From an uncultured Pelagibacteraceae bacterium (lineage in GTDB: Bacteria; Pseudomonadota; Alphaproteobacteria; Pelagibacterales; Pelagibacteraceae): DNA of 64,000 nucleotides. The notes under the pieces were generated by a model, which saw only the letters and a list, made by a program, of their open reading frames with translations, ran no database searches and was not told where the DNA came from. The stretch spans positions 1-64,000 of the forward strand of contig CACBYG010000001.1 of NCBI GenBank assembly GCA_902543535.1. The letters are read 5' to 3'. This document shows positions 37,336 through 45,376 of the stretch, piece by piece (positions within the stretch are counted from its first letter, which is position 1; every line of letters begins with the position of its first letter). The position numbers and the translations under genes were made by a program.

Positions 37336-38252
37336 AAAACATAAATAATCAAAATGGATTAAATTCGATCTGGACTAAAAGTCTTGCTCGTAATCTTCAT
37401 CCTAATGGTAATGCTTTAGTTGATCATTTAAAAACAATCCATCAAGAAAATACCGGATTTACTGAAGCATGTGCAAGTTCTTGTCGTGATGAAGCTGGAC
37501 GTAATAGTTATGAATGGCTAAGTGAAGTTGTGCCTGATAACGCAAGTTTGAGTATATTAGATCTTGCCTGCGGGTCAGGGCCGTTATTAAAAATTTTATT
37601 TGATCGTAATAAAAATTTAAATTTAAAAGGTATAGACATGTGCCCTGAAGAATTGGTACTAGCTAAGACTCGTCTTAAAAATAGTGGGGTTAATCTTATT
37701 GAGTCAAAAGCACAAAATTTGACAGCAATCAATGATAACTCTATAGACATTGTATTATGTCATTGGGCTTTGACATTAATGGACCCGATAGTTCCTGTTT
37801 TAGATGAAATCAAACGAGTTTTAACCTCTGAAGGTCAGTTTGCAGCATTAGTTGATGGACCAATAAATGCAGCATCTGGATATGCAGAGGTGCACGATTT
37901 AATTTATAGTTATGTTCAAGAAGAAATACCTAGTTATGGAGAGATTGATTTAGGTGATCCAAGAATACGAGGATCTGAAAGTCTAAGTAATCTTGCACAT
38001 AAAGCGTTTCCAGAAGCAAGTGTGACAATCGAAACAAATGTTGTATCTATGGAAGGACCAGTTATTAAAGTAGCTGAAATTGCTTCAGGATTTTTTTACG
38101 CAGCATTTATCTTAAAACCAGAAAAAAGAAAATTAATGATTAGAAATCTATCTGATATGCTCGCAATATCCAAAGTGAGTACAGATAATGAAAGACATGG
38201 GCGATTTTCAATGCCAATTAGTCGTCTTTTAGTTAGGCAAAGTATAAAATGA
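37332..38252 (+). CDS. SAM-dependent methyltransferase (class I)
   Basis: 306 aa from the ATG at 37332, which overlaps the dioxygenase stop as ATGA; an upstream TTG at 37308 is less likely. SAM motif I ILDLACGSGPLLKIL (about 74-88), acidic residue in GIDMCPEEL, post-motif DNSIDIVLCHWALTLMDP and DEIKRVL. The C-terminal half has no recognised signature. It uses CGT Arg codons often, as the dioxygenase does. The stop overlaps egtD as ATGA, so dioxygenase, methyltransferase and egtD are one translationally coupled unit. The acceptor is unknown. Confidence 0.85.
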   Translation: MKNINNQNGLNSIWTKSLARNLHPNGNALVDHLKTIHQENTGFTEACASSCRDEAGRNSYEWLSEVVPDNASLSILDLACGSGPLLKILFDRNKNLNLKGIDMCPEELVLAKTRLKNSGVNLIESKAQNLTAINDNSIDIVLCHWALTLMDPIVPVLDEIKRVLTSEGQFAALVDGPINAASGYAEVHDLIYSYVQEEIPSYGEIDLGDPRIRGSESLSNLAHKAFPEASVTIETNVVSMEGPVIKVAEIASGFFYAAFILKPEKRKLMIRNLSDMLAISKVSTDNERHGRFSMPISRLLVRQSIK

Positions 38253-39163
38253 AATCATTTTTACAAGAAGTAAGTTTCGGTTTAAGTAAAAAAAATAAAG
38301 AGTTGAGTTCTAAATGGTTTTATGACTTTCGTGGATCAAAACTTTTTGAACAAATAACGAAGTTGAAAACATATTACCCAACAAGAACTGAAAGAAAAAT
38401 TTTAAAAGATAATAAAATTGAAATTGCTAATAAAATAGGTAAGCGAGCAGTTTTAATTGAACCAGGTGCTGGAGACTTCAAGAAAATAGCTATTTTTCTC
38501 AACAGCTTAGATAAGCCCAAAAAATATATACCTTTAGATATTTCAGAAGATTATATAAACAAAATATCTCAAAGTTTTAAAAAAAAATTCCCAAAAATAG
38601 CTATTACTCCTAAAGGATATGACTTTTCAAGAAATAATAAACTACCTTTTAAAATCAATTCGTCTGAAAATATAATTATATTTTTTCCAGGATCAACCAT
38701 TGGAAATTTCGAAGAGAAGGATGCTGTTAAATTTTTAAAAATGTTAAAATCAAAATTTAAAGCAAAAAAAATTATCATTGGAGCTGATTTAGTAAAAGAT
38801 ATCCCAACTCTAATTACTGCTTATGATGACAAAAAAGGTGTGACTGCAAAATTCAATAAAAATATTTTACGAAGAATCAATACTGAATTAGGTGCAGATA
38901 TAAATCTGAATTCTTATAAACATTTAGCAATTTATAATAAACAAAAAAAAAGAATTGAGATGAGACTAAAATCAAAAAAAAGAAATAATATTAGAATTAA
39001 TGGTTCAAATTATTTAATTAAAAAAAATGAAGAAATTCACACTGAAAATTCCCATAAATATACGATTAAATCCTTCAAAAACTTAGCTAATAAAGCTGGA
39101 TGGAAACTTGATAAAACCTGGGTTGACGACAAAAAACTTTTTAGTGTTCATTTTCTAAATTAA
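38249..39163 (+). CDS. egtD: Histidine N-alpha-methyltransferase EgtD
   Basis: Trimethylates histidine to hercynine using SAM. 304 aa. Family motifs: SSKWFYDFRGSKLFEQITKL, TYYPTRTERKIL, LIEPGAGDFKKI (SAM site), IIFFPGSTIGNFEEKDA and VDDKKLFSVHFL at the end. Composition returns to the low-G+C style of the genome. With EgtB it gives the core ergothioneine route; EgtC and a dedicated C-S lyase (EgtE) are not in the window. Confidence 0.92.
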   Translation: MKSFLQEVSFGLSKKNKELSSKWFYDFRGSKLFEQITKLKTYYPTRTERKILKDNKIEIANKIGKRAVLIEPGAGDFKKIAIFLNSLDKPKKYIPLDISEDYINKISQSFKKKFPKIAITPKGYDFSRNNKLPFKINSSENIIIFFPGSTIGNFEEKDAVKFLKMLKSKFKAKKIIIGADLVKDIPTLITAYDDKKGVTAKFNKNILRRINTELGADINLNSYKHLAIYNKQKKRIEMRLKSKKRNNIRINGSNYLIKKNEEIHTENSHKYTIKSFKNLANKAGWKLDKTWVDDKKLFSVHFLN

Positions 39164-39169
39164 AAAATT

Positions 39170-39550
39170 TTACTCATCAGAAAAATATTCAACTTCCTTA
39201 AATCGATCTGTTGGGAAAAGCCAATAAAATCCAAATGTTTCACTAGTATTATTTTTTAATGCATGTTTAGCATTGTTGGAAATATAAACTACGTCCCCTT
39301 TTTTTATCTCTTCAAGTTCACCATCTTTGTTTAAAGTTGCAGAACCATTTGTTACAACATAAATTTCGTCTGGCGCGTGATGATGTAAAGTTAATTTTCC
39401 ACCTGGTAAAACTTCTGCAAAACCGCAAGAAATTCCTTTGCTTCCATCAATATCTGCATCAACTAAAAACTTCCATCTCACTCCAGGATATTTCTCACTT
39501 GTTTTCCATTCTTGACTGGAGATTGAATTAAAATTTTTAACAAATATCAT
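39170..39550 (-). CDS. dddK: Cupin DMSP lyase DddK
   Basis: Cleaves dimethylsulfoniopropionate to dimethyl sulfide and acrylate. 126 aa, single cupin. The sequence closely follows Pelagibacter DddK as I remember it: start MIFVKN, EKYPGVRWKFL, metal ligands His56, His58, Glu62 and His96, catalytic Tyr64 (HHHAPDEIY) and Tyr122 (EVEYF). All key residues are at the same positions. It converges with egtD, 6 bp apart, and precedes (by 11 bp) the end of the TRAP operon on the same strand, so it may be the last gene of that transcript. Confidence 0.88.
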   Translation of the reverse strand: MIFVKNFNSISSQEWKTSEKYPGVRWKFLVDADIDGSKGISCGFAEVLPGGKLTLHHHAPDEIYVVTNGSATLNKDGELEEIKKGDVVYISNNAKHALKNNTSETFGFYWLFPTDRFKEVEYFSDE

Positions 39551-39561
39551 AACTTGAAGAA

Positions 39562-40071
39562 CTAGACCTTTTTCACAAAACTAATAGCAGCACCAATAGT
39601 TGTCAAAAATCCAGCTAATGGTAAAATTGCGACTGCGTATTTTTTTGGCATATAATTCTCTTTGAACTCAATACCTTTAGAACTAATTTCAAAATACCAC
39701 ATTTCCCAATATTTCCCACGCATACCTTCTACAAGTTCAACTCCATAAATTATTAGGACTATACCAATTATCATAATCATAATTTTCCAAAATTGACGTA
39801 TATATAGTGATAGTCTATTTGGTAATCTTTCGTAAATTAGATTTAAAGCTATGTGTTCATTGTCTCTCGCTGTTAAGGAAAGTGCTATAAACATCAACCA
39901 AATATTACTTAATACTGTCAGTAGATCACCCCAAACAGGAGGGTTATTAAAAACATATCGCATAGTAACGTTATAAATAGTGAAAAAAACCATCGCAGCC
40001 AAAAAGAGTGAACACATAGCTCCTAATATACGATGGATAAAACGGTCAAAGTTATTTAAAAATTTAAACAT
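39562..40071 (-). CDS. dctQ: TRAP transporter small permease (DctQ)
   Basis: 169 aa with four membrane helices (about 12-35, 48-68, 88-108, 140-162). DctQ features: NVTMRYVFNNPPVWGDLL and LSLTARDNEHIALNLIYERLP. Partner of the large permease DctM, which ends 4 bp before this start. Base composition is higher in G+C than in genes around the operon. Confidence 0.92.
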   Translation of the reverse strand: MFKFLNNFDRFIHRILGAMCSLFLAAMVFFTIYNVTMRYVFNNPPVWGDLLTVLSNIWLMFIALSLTARDNEHIALNLIYERLPNRLSLYIRQFWKIMIMIIGIVLIIYGVELVEGMRGKYWEMWYFEISSKGIEFKENYMPKKYAVAILPLAGFLTTIGAAISFVKKV

Positions 40072-40075
40072 ATAT

Positions 40076-41359
40076 TTAATTACTCATTAGGTTTGGAAGG
40101 AACATAGTCAACTCTGGAATGACGAGAATAAAAAATAAAAGTAAAAAAAGCCCAACAAGATATGGAATTAAAGCAACAGCCACTTTTTCTAGACGCACTT
40201 GTGCAATTGTTGCAGCAGTAAAATATGCGACCCCTACTGGTGGTGTTACTGATCCTATTAAGAAACCAACTATTACAACGATAGCTGCTTGTACCTCAGG
40301 GAAGCCAGCTTGAGCCATAACATTAACTAATACTGGGCCAACAATGATAATGTTTACCGCAGAGTCCATTACTGTTCCAAGAAGAAAAATGAATAGAATC
40401 ACCGCTAAAATAAAAATAATGGGGGAATCTTTCAGGCTTAAAAGCCAGCTTTCAAGATCACCGATTGCTCCTAGAGAAGTAAGTAACCAACTGAAAGGTC
40501 CTGACGCAGCTATAATAATAAAAACCATTGCTGAATTACGGAATGCTCTTCGAAAAGCACCAGTACATTCTTTCCATTTAATAGTTCGATAAACGAATAC
40601 TCCTGTTAATAACGCAACCATTGCTGTGATAGCACCAGCCTCAACAACCGATGCCACACCTCCCATTACTGAACCGACTAAAACTAAAGGTATTAGAAGG
40701 GCGAAAGAGGATCTATATAATTCTCTACCAGCTCGACGTACCGAAAATGGTTCATCACTTCTCTCAAAATTATATTTAATTGCGAAGTAATGATTGATTA
40801 TCATGATCACAACTCCTATCAACACACCTGGAATAATCCCAGCTGCAAATAAAGCTGCAATCGAAATCTCAGTTGAGTTAGCAAGTACAATCATCATGAT
40901 ACTTGGTGGAATTATCCCTCCGATGGTGGAACTAACTCCTGTAACTGCAGCCGAAAACGCAGCAGGATATCCAGCTTTTTTCATTGCTGGTAAAACTAGT
41001 GCTCCCACTGTAGCTGTATCTGCTACTACAGAACCATTCATCCCTGCAAAAAACATACTCACAAGAACATTCACTTGGGCCAACCCCCCTCGTATACGTC
41101 CAATTAATGCTCTACTCAAAGCTACTAATCGGTCTGTAATCGTAGCACTTGTCATTAACTCACCTGTTAGCATAAAGAACGCGATTGCAGTTAATGGAAC
41201 CGAGTCAATAGCATTAAACATTTGACTAGGGATCAAAACAAGCGGTACAGCGTCGGTAAATAAAATATAAACAAATGGTATCAGTATTAATATAAAGCCA
41301 ATGGGTGCACCTAATAAGATCAGGAAAAGTAGTACTACAAGTAGAATGATACTTTCCAT
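40076..41359 (-). CDS. dctM: TRAP transporter large permease (DctM)
   Basis: 427 aa, twelve or so membrane segments; sodium-driven secondary transporter unit. Motifs: GAPIGFILILIP, AIAFFMLTGELM, FFAGMNGSVVADTATVGALVLPAMKKAGYP-type loop, and GSVTPPVGVAYFTAA. Part of a three-gene operon dctP-dctQ-dctM in transcription order dctP, dctM, dctQ. G+C is raised (29 of 60 bases at 41041-41100). Confidence 0.95.
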   Translation of the reverse strand: MESIILLVVLLFLILLGAPIGFILILIPFVYILFTDAVPLVLIPSQMFNAIDSVPLTAIAFFMLTGELMTSATITDRLVALSRALIGRIRGGLAQVNVLVSMFFAGMNGSVVADTATVGALVLPAMKKAGYPAAFSAAVTGVSSTIGGIIPPSIMMIVLANSTEISIAALFAAGIIPGVLIGVVIMIINHYFAIKYNFERSDEPFSVRRAGRELYRSSFALLIPLVLVGSVMGGVASVVEAGAITAMVALLTGVFVYRTIKWKECTGAFRRAFRNSAMVFIIIAASGPFSWLLTSLGAIGDLESWLLSLKDSPIIFILAVILFIFLLGTVMDSAVNIIIVGPVLVNVMAQAGFPEVQAAIVVIVGFLIGSVTPPVGVAYFTAATIAQVRLEKVAVALIPYLVGLFLLLFFILVIPELTMFLPNLMSN

Positions 41360-41388
41360 AGTTACTTATATGTTATGAATTGATTTAG

Positions 41389-41430
41389 GTAAAGATCATC
41401 TAGTACTAAATAGAACTAAATGATCTTTAC
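41389..41430 (-). terminator. Stem-loop between dctP and dctM (attenuator-like)
   Basis: GTAAAGATCAT (41389-41399) and ATGATCTTTAC (41420-41430) form a perfect 11-bp stem with a 20-base loop. It lies between the dctP stop and the dctM start. Such stems commonly protect the binding-protein mRNA or reduce read-through, giving more DctP than membrane subunits. The function is inferred. Confidence 0.65.
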
Positions 41431-41450
41431 GCAGTTTATCTTTGAACGAT

Positions 41451-42500
41451 TTAAAGAGCTCCAGCTTTCTCTAACTGAGCTACAAATCCATCCATTCCTT
41501 GTTCTAGAAGAACTCTTTTAGCTACTTCTGGTTCAAAAGTACCTTTGGCATCTAACCATGCACCGATTGCACCTGCTCTCCATTTAGACATTTCTGCTTC
41601 AGTTGGTACATACCACTCTTTAGCAGATGCTTTGATTGCGTCTTCACCATTCTTAATCCAAGCATTATCTAACTGATTTACTTTTTCTCCATAAGCGTCG
41701 GCTGCTTCGTGTAACCATTTCTTCTCTTGAGACGACAGAGCATTATACTGCTTTGCATCCATTGCTAAAATGTTTCCTGACCACATACCACCAATTTCAG
41801 TGAAGTATTTTGCAACTTCATGAAGTTTTGCTACGTGCTGCCATGGACTAGCAACATACTGACCTTCAACTACACCCGACTGTAGGCCTGAGTATAACTG
41901 GCTCCAGTCATAAGGAGTTGGAGTTGCACCCCAATTTTTAACTAGCATGAACTCAACAGGACTCTTAGTAGTACGCCATTTCAGTCCCTTCATATCATTA
42001 GGAACATGGACTGGTTTAGTTGCATTTCCAAGCTGTCTAAATCCACCACTTGAATATACAGAAAGACAAATGTGACCAGCATTTTCAAGGGCAAGTTTAC
42101 ACTGCCTTTCAGCTAACCATTCATCTGATATTCTTTTTGCATCTTCCAATGATTTGAAAATGAAAGGCAAATCAAAAATTGCTAACTCTGGTCCAAAATT
42201 ACCATAGTTTGCCGTAGAACTAGTCCATAGAGCTATAAGTCCTTGATTGGCTTGTTCACCACATTTTTGCTCTGCGCATAAACTTTTTTGATAATGTGGT
42301 TCGATTTTCATTTTACCACCAGAAGCTTTTGCCAAAGCTGGTATCAATGCTTGATCTATGGCATCACCAATAGGCATTCCCAATCTTCCAGTAGTTCCAA
42401 GCTTAAGAGTTACCTCTGCATAGGCAGCTTGGGCAAAAAAAGCAATTGCAAAAACTTTAAGCAAAGTTTTGCAAATTTTTTTTGTGTTAATTATTTTCAT
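41451..42500 (-). CDS. dctP: TRAP transporter solute-binding protein (DctP)
   Basis: 349 aa periplasmic receptor. The signal peptide runs through about residue 28 (AIAFFAQAAYAE). DctP fold motifs: LKLGTTGRLGMPIGDA, FDLPFIFKSLEDAKRI, MKGLKWRTTKSPVEFM with the Arg that usually binds the ligand carboxylate, and SGLQSGVVEGQYVASPW. The neighbouring DMSP lyase makes DMSP a candidate ligand, but other carboxylates are equally possible. G+C is raised (27 of 60 bases at 41881-41940). Confidence 0.93.
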   Translation of the reverse strand: MKIINTKKICKTLLKVFAIAFFAQAAYAEVTLKLGTTGRLGMPIGDAIDQALIPALAKASGGKMKIEPHYQKSLCAEQKCGEQANQGLIALWTSSTANYGNFGPELAIFDLPFIFKSLEDAKRISDEWLAERQCKLALENAGHICLSVYSSGGFRQLGNATKPVHVPNDMKGLKWRTTKSPVEFMLVKNWGATPTPYDWSQLYSGLQSGVVEGQYVASPWQHVAKLHEVAKYFTEIGGMWSGNILAMDAKQYNALSSQEKKWLHEAADAYGEKVNQLDNAWIKNGEDAIKASAKEWYVPTEAEMSKWRAGAIGAWLDAKGTFEPEVAKRVLLEQGMDGFVAQLEKAGAL

Positions 42501-42548
42501 TATTTTCCCCTTCTTTAATTTAAATATTAATTTAACTAGATTAGCAAA

Positions 42549-42572
42549 GACGAGTCAAAGAAAATGCTCGTC
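42549..42572 (-). repeat. Short inverted repeat between ALDH and dctP
   Basis: GACGAG (42549-42554) pairs with CTCGTC (42567-42572), extendable by CA/TG with one bulge. It lies in the 124 bp between the aldehyde dehydrogenase stop and the dctP start. It could terminate aldehyde dehydrogenase transcription or act as an operator for the TRAP operon. Nothing else recognisable was seen in this gap. Confidence 0.35.
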
Positions 42573-42624
42573 CATTTTGGGTTAACTGATATGCAATTAG
42601 CTAATATACACTGTTTAAATTAAT

Positions 42625-44106
42625 TTAAGAATGACTAATCCAGATTGTTTTTGTTTGAAGAAAAGAATTTAAAGCCTCGGTTCCTTGATCTCTTGATAAA
42701 GATCCAGATTGTTTATATCCACCAAATGGAGTTTTTATATCTCCCTCTGAAAATGTATTAACAGAAACTGTTCCACAAGGTAAACTTTTTGCTAAATGAA
42801 ATGCTCTATCTATGTCTTGAGTAAACACACTTGCATGCAAACCATATTTAGAATTACTTGCAACTTTAAGAGCATCTTTATCATTCTTAACAGTCAAAAC
42901 TCCTAACACCGGTCCAAAAATTTCTTCTTGAGCAATGGTCATATTTTCTTTTAATCCATCAAATAATGTTGGTTTTGCATAAAAGCCTTTTTGTTTAATG
43001 TCTGAAACACCTCCTAATAAAAGTTTTGCACCTTCATCGATTCCTTTTTGGATATAATTATTAACATTAATTAAATGATTTTTTGAAATCATTGATCCCA
43101 TATTTGATTTTAAATTTAATGGATCTCCAACTTTTAAACTCTTAACTTTTTTTGAAACTTTATCTAAAAATTCATCTTTAACTTTTTCATGAACTATCTG
43201 CCTCATATTTGCAGAGCAGTTTTGACCTCCATTCCAAAAAGCAGAATTAATTGCATTATCAATTAAATCATCATTAATTTTTGCATCCTCTAATACTATG
43301 AATGGACTTTTACCTCCCATTTCTAGTGCTACTGGTTTTAAATTACTTTCACTTGAATATTTTAGAAAATATCCACCTACCTCTGTAGATCCTGTAAAGG
43401 AAACTGCATCTACATCTTTATGTCTACCAAGTGCTTCTCCTACATCACCATAACCAGGAAGAACATTTAAAACTCCATCAGGAATTCCTGCGTCTTGAGC
43501 AATTTTTGCAACTCTTATAGCTGTGAGAGGTGTATCTTCTGCTGGTTTAATAATAACAGAACATCCAGCCGCAAGAGCAGGCGCCATCTTCCAAACTGCC
43601 ATCATTAAAGGGAAATTCCATGGTACTATACCTGCAACAACTCCAATAGGTTCTTTTACTATTAAACTTGTAATAGATGGTTCGGTAGGACCAACCTTTC
43701 CAAAAACCTTATCAATTAATTCTCCATACCACTGAAAATGCATTGGAGCGTCGTTAGCAACTTCATTTATACAATCCGTTATTAATTTTCCTGTATCGAC
43801 GCATTCTAAAACTGAATTTTCATTGCCATACTTTCTAAGTAGTTCAGCAAATTTTAATAATACTTCTTTTCGATGTTCAGGTGAGCTTCTAGACCAAACA
43901 CCGCTATTGAATGCTTTCCTTGAAACTTTGACTGCTAAATTAACGTCTTTTTCATTACATTTTGCTACTGTACAAAGTTTTTCTCCTGTAGCAGGATTTA
44001 TGGTTTCAAATTTTTTACCATCTATAGCGTTAACATACTTACCATTTATAAAAGCACGGCCTTCAAATTTTAATTTTTGAGCAATAGATTTGTAGTTAAC
44101 AGCCAT
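42625..44106 (-). CDS. Aldehyde dehydrogenase (PuuC/betaine-aldehyde type)
   Basis: NAD(P)-dependent oxidation of an aldehyde to its acid. 493 aa. The active Cys is in FWNGGQNCSANMR, the Glu in LEMGGKSPFIV, nucleotide-binding FTGSTEVGG, and VPWNFPLMMAVWK. Closest in style to gamma-glutamyl-aminobutyraldehyde dehydrogenases. It sits between the TRAP operon and an epoxide hydrolase on the same strand; shared substrate is possible but not shown. Its composition is that of the host (14 of 60 G/C at 43081-43140). Confidence 0.92.
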   Translation of the reverse strand: MAVNYKSIAQKLKFEGRAFINGKYVNAIDGKKFETINPATGEKLCTVAKCNEKDVNLAVKVSRKAFNSGVWSRSSPEHRKEVLLKFAELLRKYGNENSVLECVDTGKLITDCINEVANDAPMHFQWYGELIDKVFGKVGPTEPSITSLIVKEPIGVVAGIVPWNFPLMMAVWKMAPALAAGCSVIIKPAEDTPLTAIRVAKIAQDAGIPDGVLNVLPGYGDVGEALGRHKDVDAVSFTGSTEVGGYFLKYSSESNLKPVALEMGGKSPFIVLEDAKINDDLIDNAINSAFWNGGQNCSANMRQIVHEKVKDEFLDKVSKKVKSLKVGDPLNLKSNMGSMISKNHLINVNNYIQKGIDEGAKLLLGGVSDIKQKGFYAKPTLFDGLKENMTIAQEEIFGPVLGVLTVKNDKDALKVASNSKYGLHASVFTQDIDRAFHLAKSLPCGTVSVNTFSEGDIKTPFGGYKQSGSLSRDQGTEALNSFLQTKTIWISHS

Positions 44107-44123
44107 TGAGAGATTAGGTTATT

Positions 44124-44154
44124 ATTAATATTTCAAATTAGCAAGAATATTAAT
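44124..44154 (-). repeat. 9-bp inverted repeat after epoxide hydrolase gene start of intergenic gap
   Basis: ATTAATATT (44124-44132) and AATATTAAT (44146-44154) are perfect complements with a 13-base loop. The right arm covers the stop codon of the epoxide hydrolase gene. It could form a 3' stem, but the all-A/T arms make chance plausible. Confidence 0.25.
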
Positions 44155-45298
44155 TAAATTTTAATCTTCTTGAAAATTTTTTAATATCATCAATTAAAAG
44201 ATCAGGTTTTTCTAATGCAGCGAAATGGCCCCCTCCTGGCATTTCAGTCCATTGTTTAAGATTAAATATTCTTTCAACATATGACCTAGGTGGCCATTCA
44301 GACATTTCAGCAGGAAATATTGCTGCTGCAGTTGGAATTTCAATTTTTTTAAAGTCTTTTGGAAAAAACCTACCTCCTTCCTCTCTTCTCCCAAAATAAA
44401 TCCAACTAGCTGTATCAAAAGTCTTTGTTAAAATATAGACCATGATGTTCGCTAACAATGTGTCTTTAGAATAAACACTTTCAATATTATTATTCTTTAA
44501 ATCTGACCATGAGTACATTTTTTCAGTTATCCAGGCAGCTACACCAACTGGACTGTCCATCATTCCATAACCTAAAGATTGAGGTTTTGTTGCTTGTTGA
44601 GTTCTATATCCTTCTTGCATAATTTGATCTTCATTAAATTTTTTTTGCCAATTTTTTTCTTCATCAGTTTGTGGGCCTTTAGGATGACGCATTGTTAGAC
44701 AGTTTATATGAATTGCTTTACAAAAATTTGAATGATCATAACCAAGCCAATTAGCAATTGTTGCGCCCCAATCACCTCCTTGAGCCATATAATTTTTGTA
44801 ACCAAGATTATCTATCATTAATTTATTTAATATTTCAGCCATTTTTCTTGGCCCCATTGGCTTTGATGGACAACCTGAAAAACCAAATCCTGGCAAAGAA
44901 GGAACTATCACATCAAAAGAGTCATTTTCCTTTCCCCCAAATTTTTCCGGATGAGCAAGTTTTTCTATAATATGTAGAAATTCAATTATCGATCCAGGCC
45001 AACCATGCATTAAAAGTAATGGTTTAGAATTTTCACTGCTTCCTTTTATTTTAATAAAATGAATTTTTATATCATCTATATTGGTAGTATAATTTTTAAA
45101 TTTATTTATTTCTAATTCGTGTTTTTTCCAATCAAATTTAGTAATCCAATAATCACATAACTCTTTTAAATATTTTTTGTTAGTTCCGTGCTCCCAGCCA
45201 TCTAAATCCTTTACTGAGTCCCAAGGATAATCTTTAACTTTTTGATAAATCAAAGAAATCTCTTTTTCAGAAAAATTAATGTTAAATTCTTTAATCAT
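44150..45298 (-). CDS. Epoxide hydrolase, alpha/beta fold
   Basis: 382 aa microsomal-type epoxide hydrolase: N-terminal EHN domain (about 1-100; DVKDYPWD-like, WITKFDWKKHELEINKF), oxyanion motif LLLMHGWPGSIIEF, nucleophile Asp in QGGDWGATIANWL, and a His near the end in GGGHFAALEKPDLL. Family members hydrolyse epoxides or related esters; the substrate is unknown. Upstream of the aldehyde dehydrogenase by 43 bp on the same strand. Confidence 0.88.
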   Translation of the reverse strand: MIKEFNINFSEKEISLIYQKVKDYPWDSVKDLDGWEHGTNKKYLKELCDYWITKFDWKKHELEINKFKNYTTNIDDIKIHFIKIKGSSENSKPLLLMHGWPGSIIEFLHIIEKLAHPEKFGGKENDSFDVIVPSLPGFGFSGCPSKPMGPRKMAEILNKLMIDNLGYKNYMAQGGDWGATIANWLGYDHSNFCKAIHINCLTMRHPKGPQTDEEKNWQKKFNEDQIMQEGYRTQQATKPQSLGYGMMDSPVGVAAWITEKMYSWSDLKNNNIESVYSKDTLLANIMVYILTKTFDTASWIYFGRREEGGRFFPKDFKKIEIPTAAAIFPAEMSEWPPRSYVERIFNLKQWTEMPGGGHFAALEKPDLLIDDIKKFSRRLKFN

Positions 45299-45376
45299 TT
45301 TTAAAATTTAATTACTAAAATTATAAACTATGCTATTCACTATGCCAGAATTAGATAAAGCATCAATTTAGAAAAA

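Noticed and set aside
40794-41225. 143-codon open frame on the plus strand opposite dctM
   Set aside because: Antisense to conserved DctM motifs; Thr/Ile/Ala-rich composition typical of antisense frames.
42580-42624. Possible tRNA-like or small RNA in the dctP/ALDH gap
   Set aside because: Only a short hairpin was found; no cloverleaf or conserved RNA motif is visible.
45340-45371. Nine-codon frame MPELDKASI before the small antirepressor-like gene
   Set aside because: Too short and without ribosome binding site; consistent with chance.
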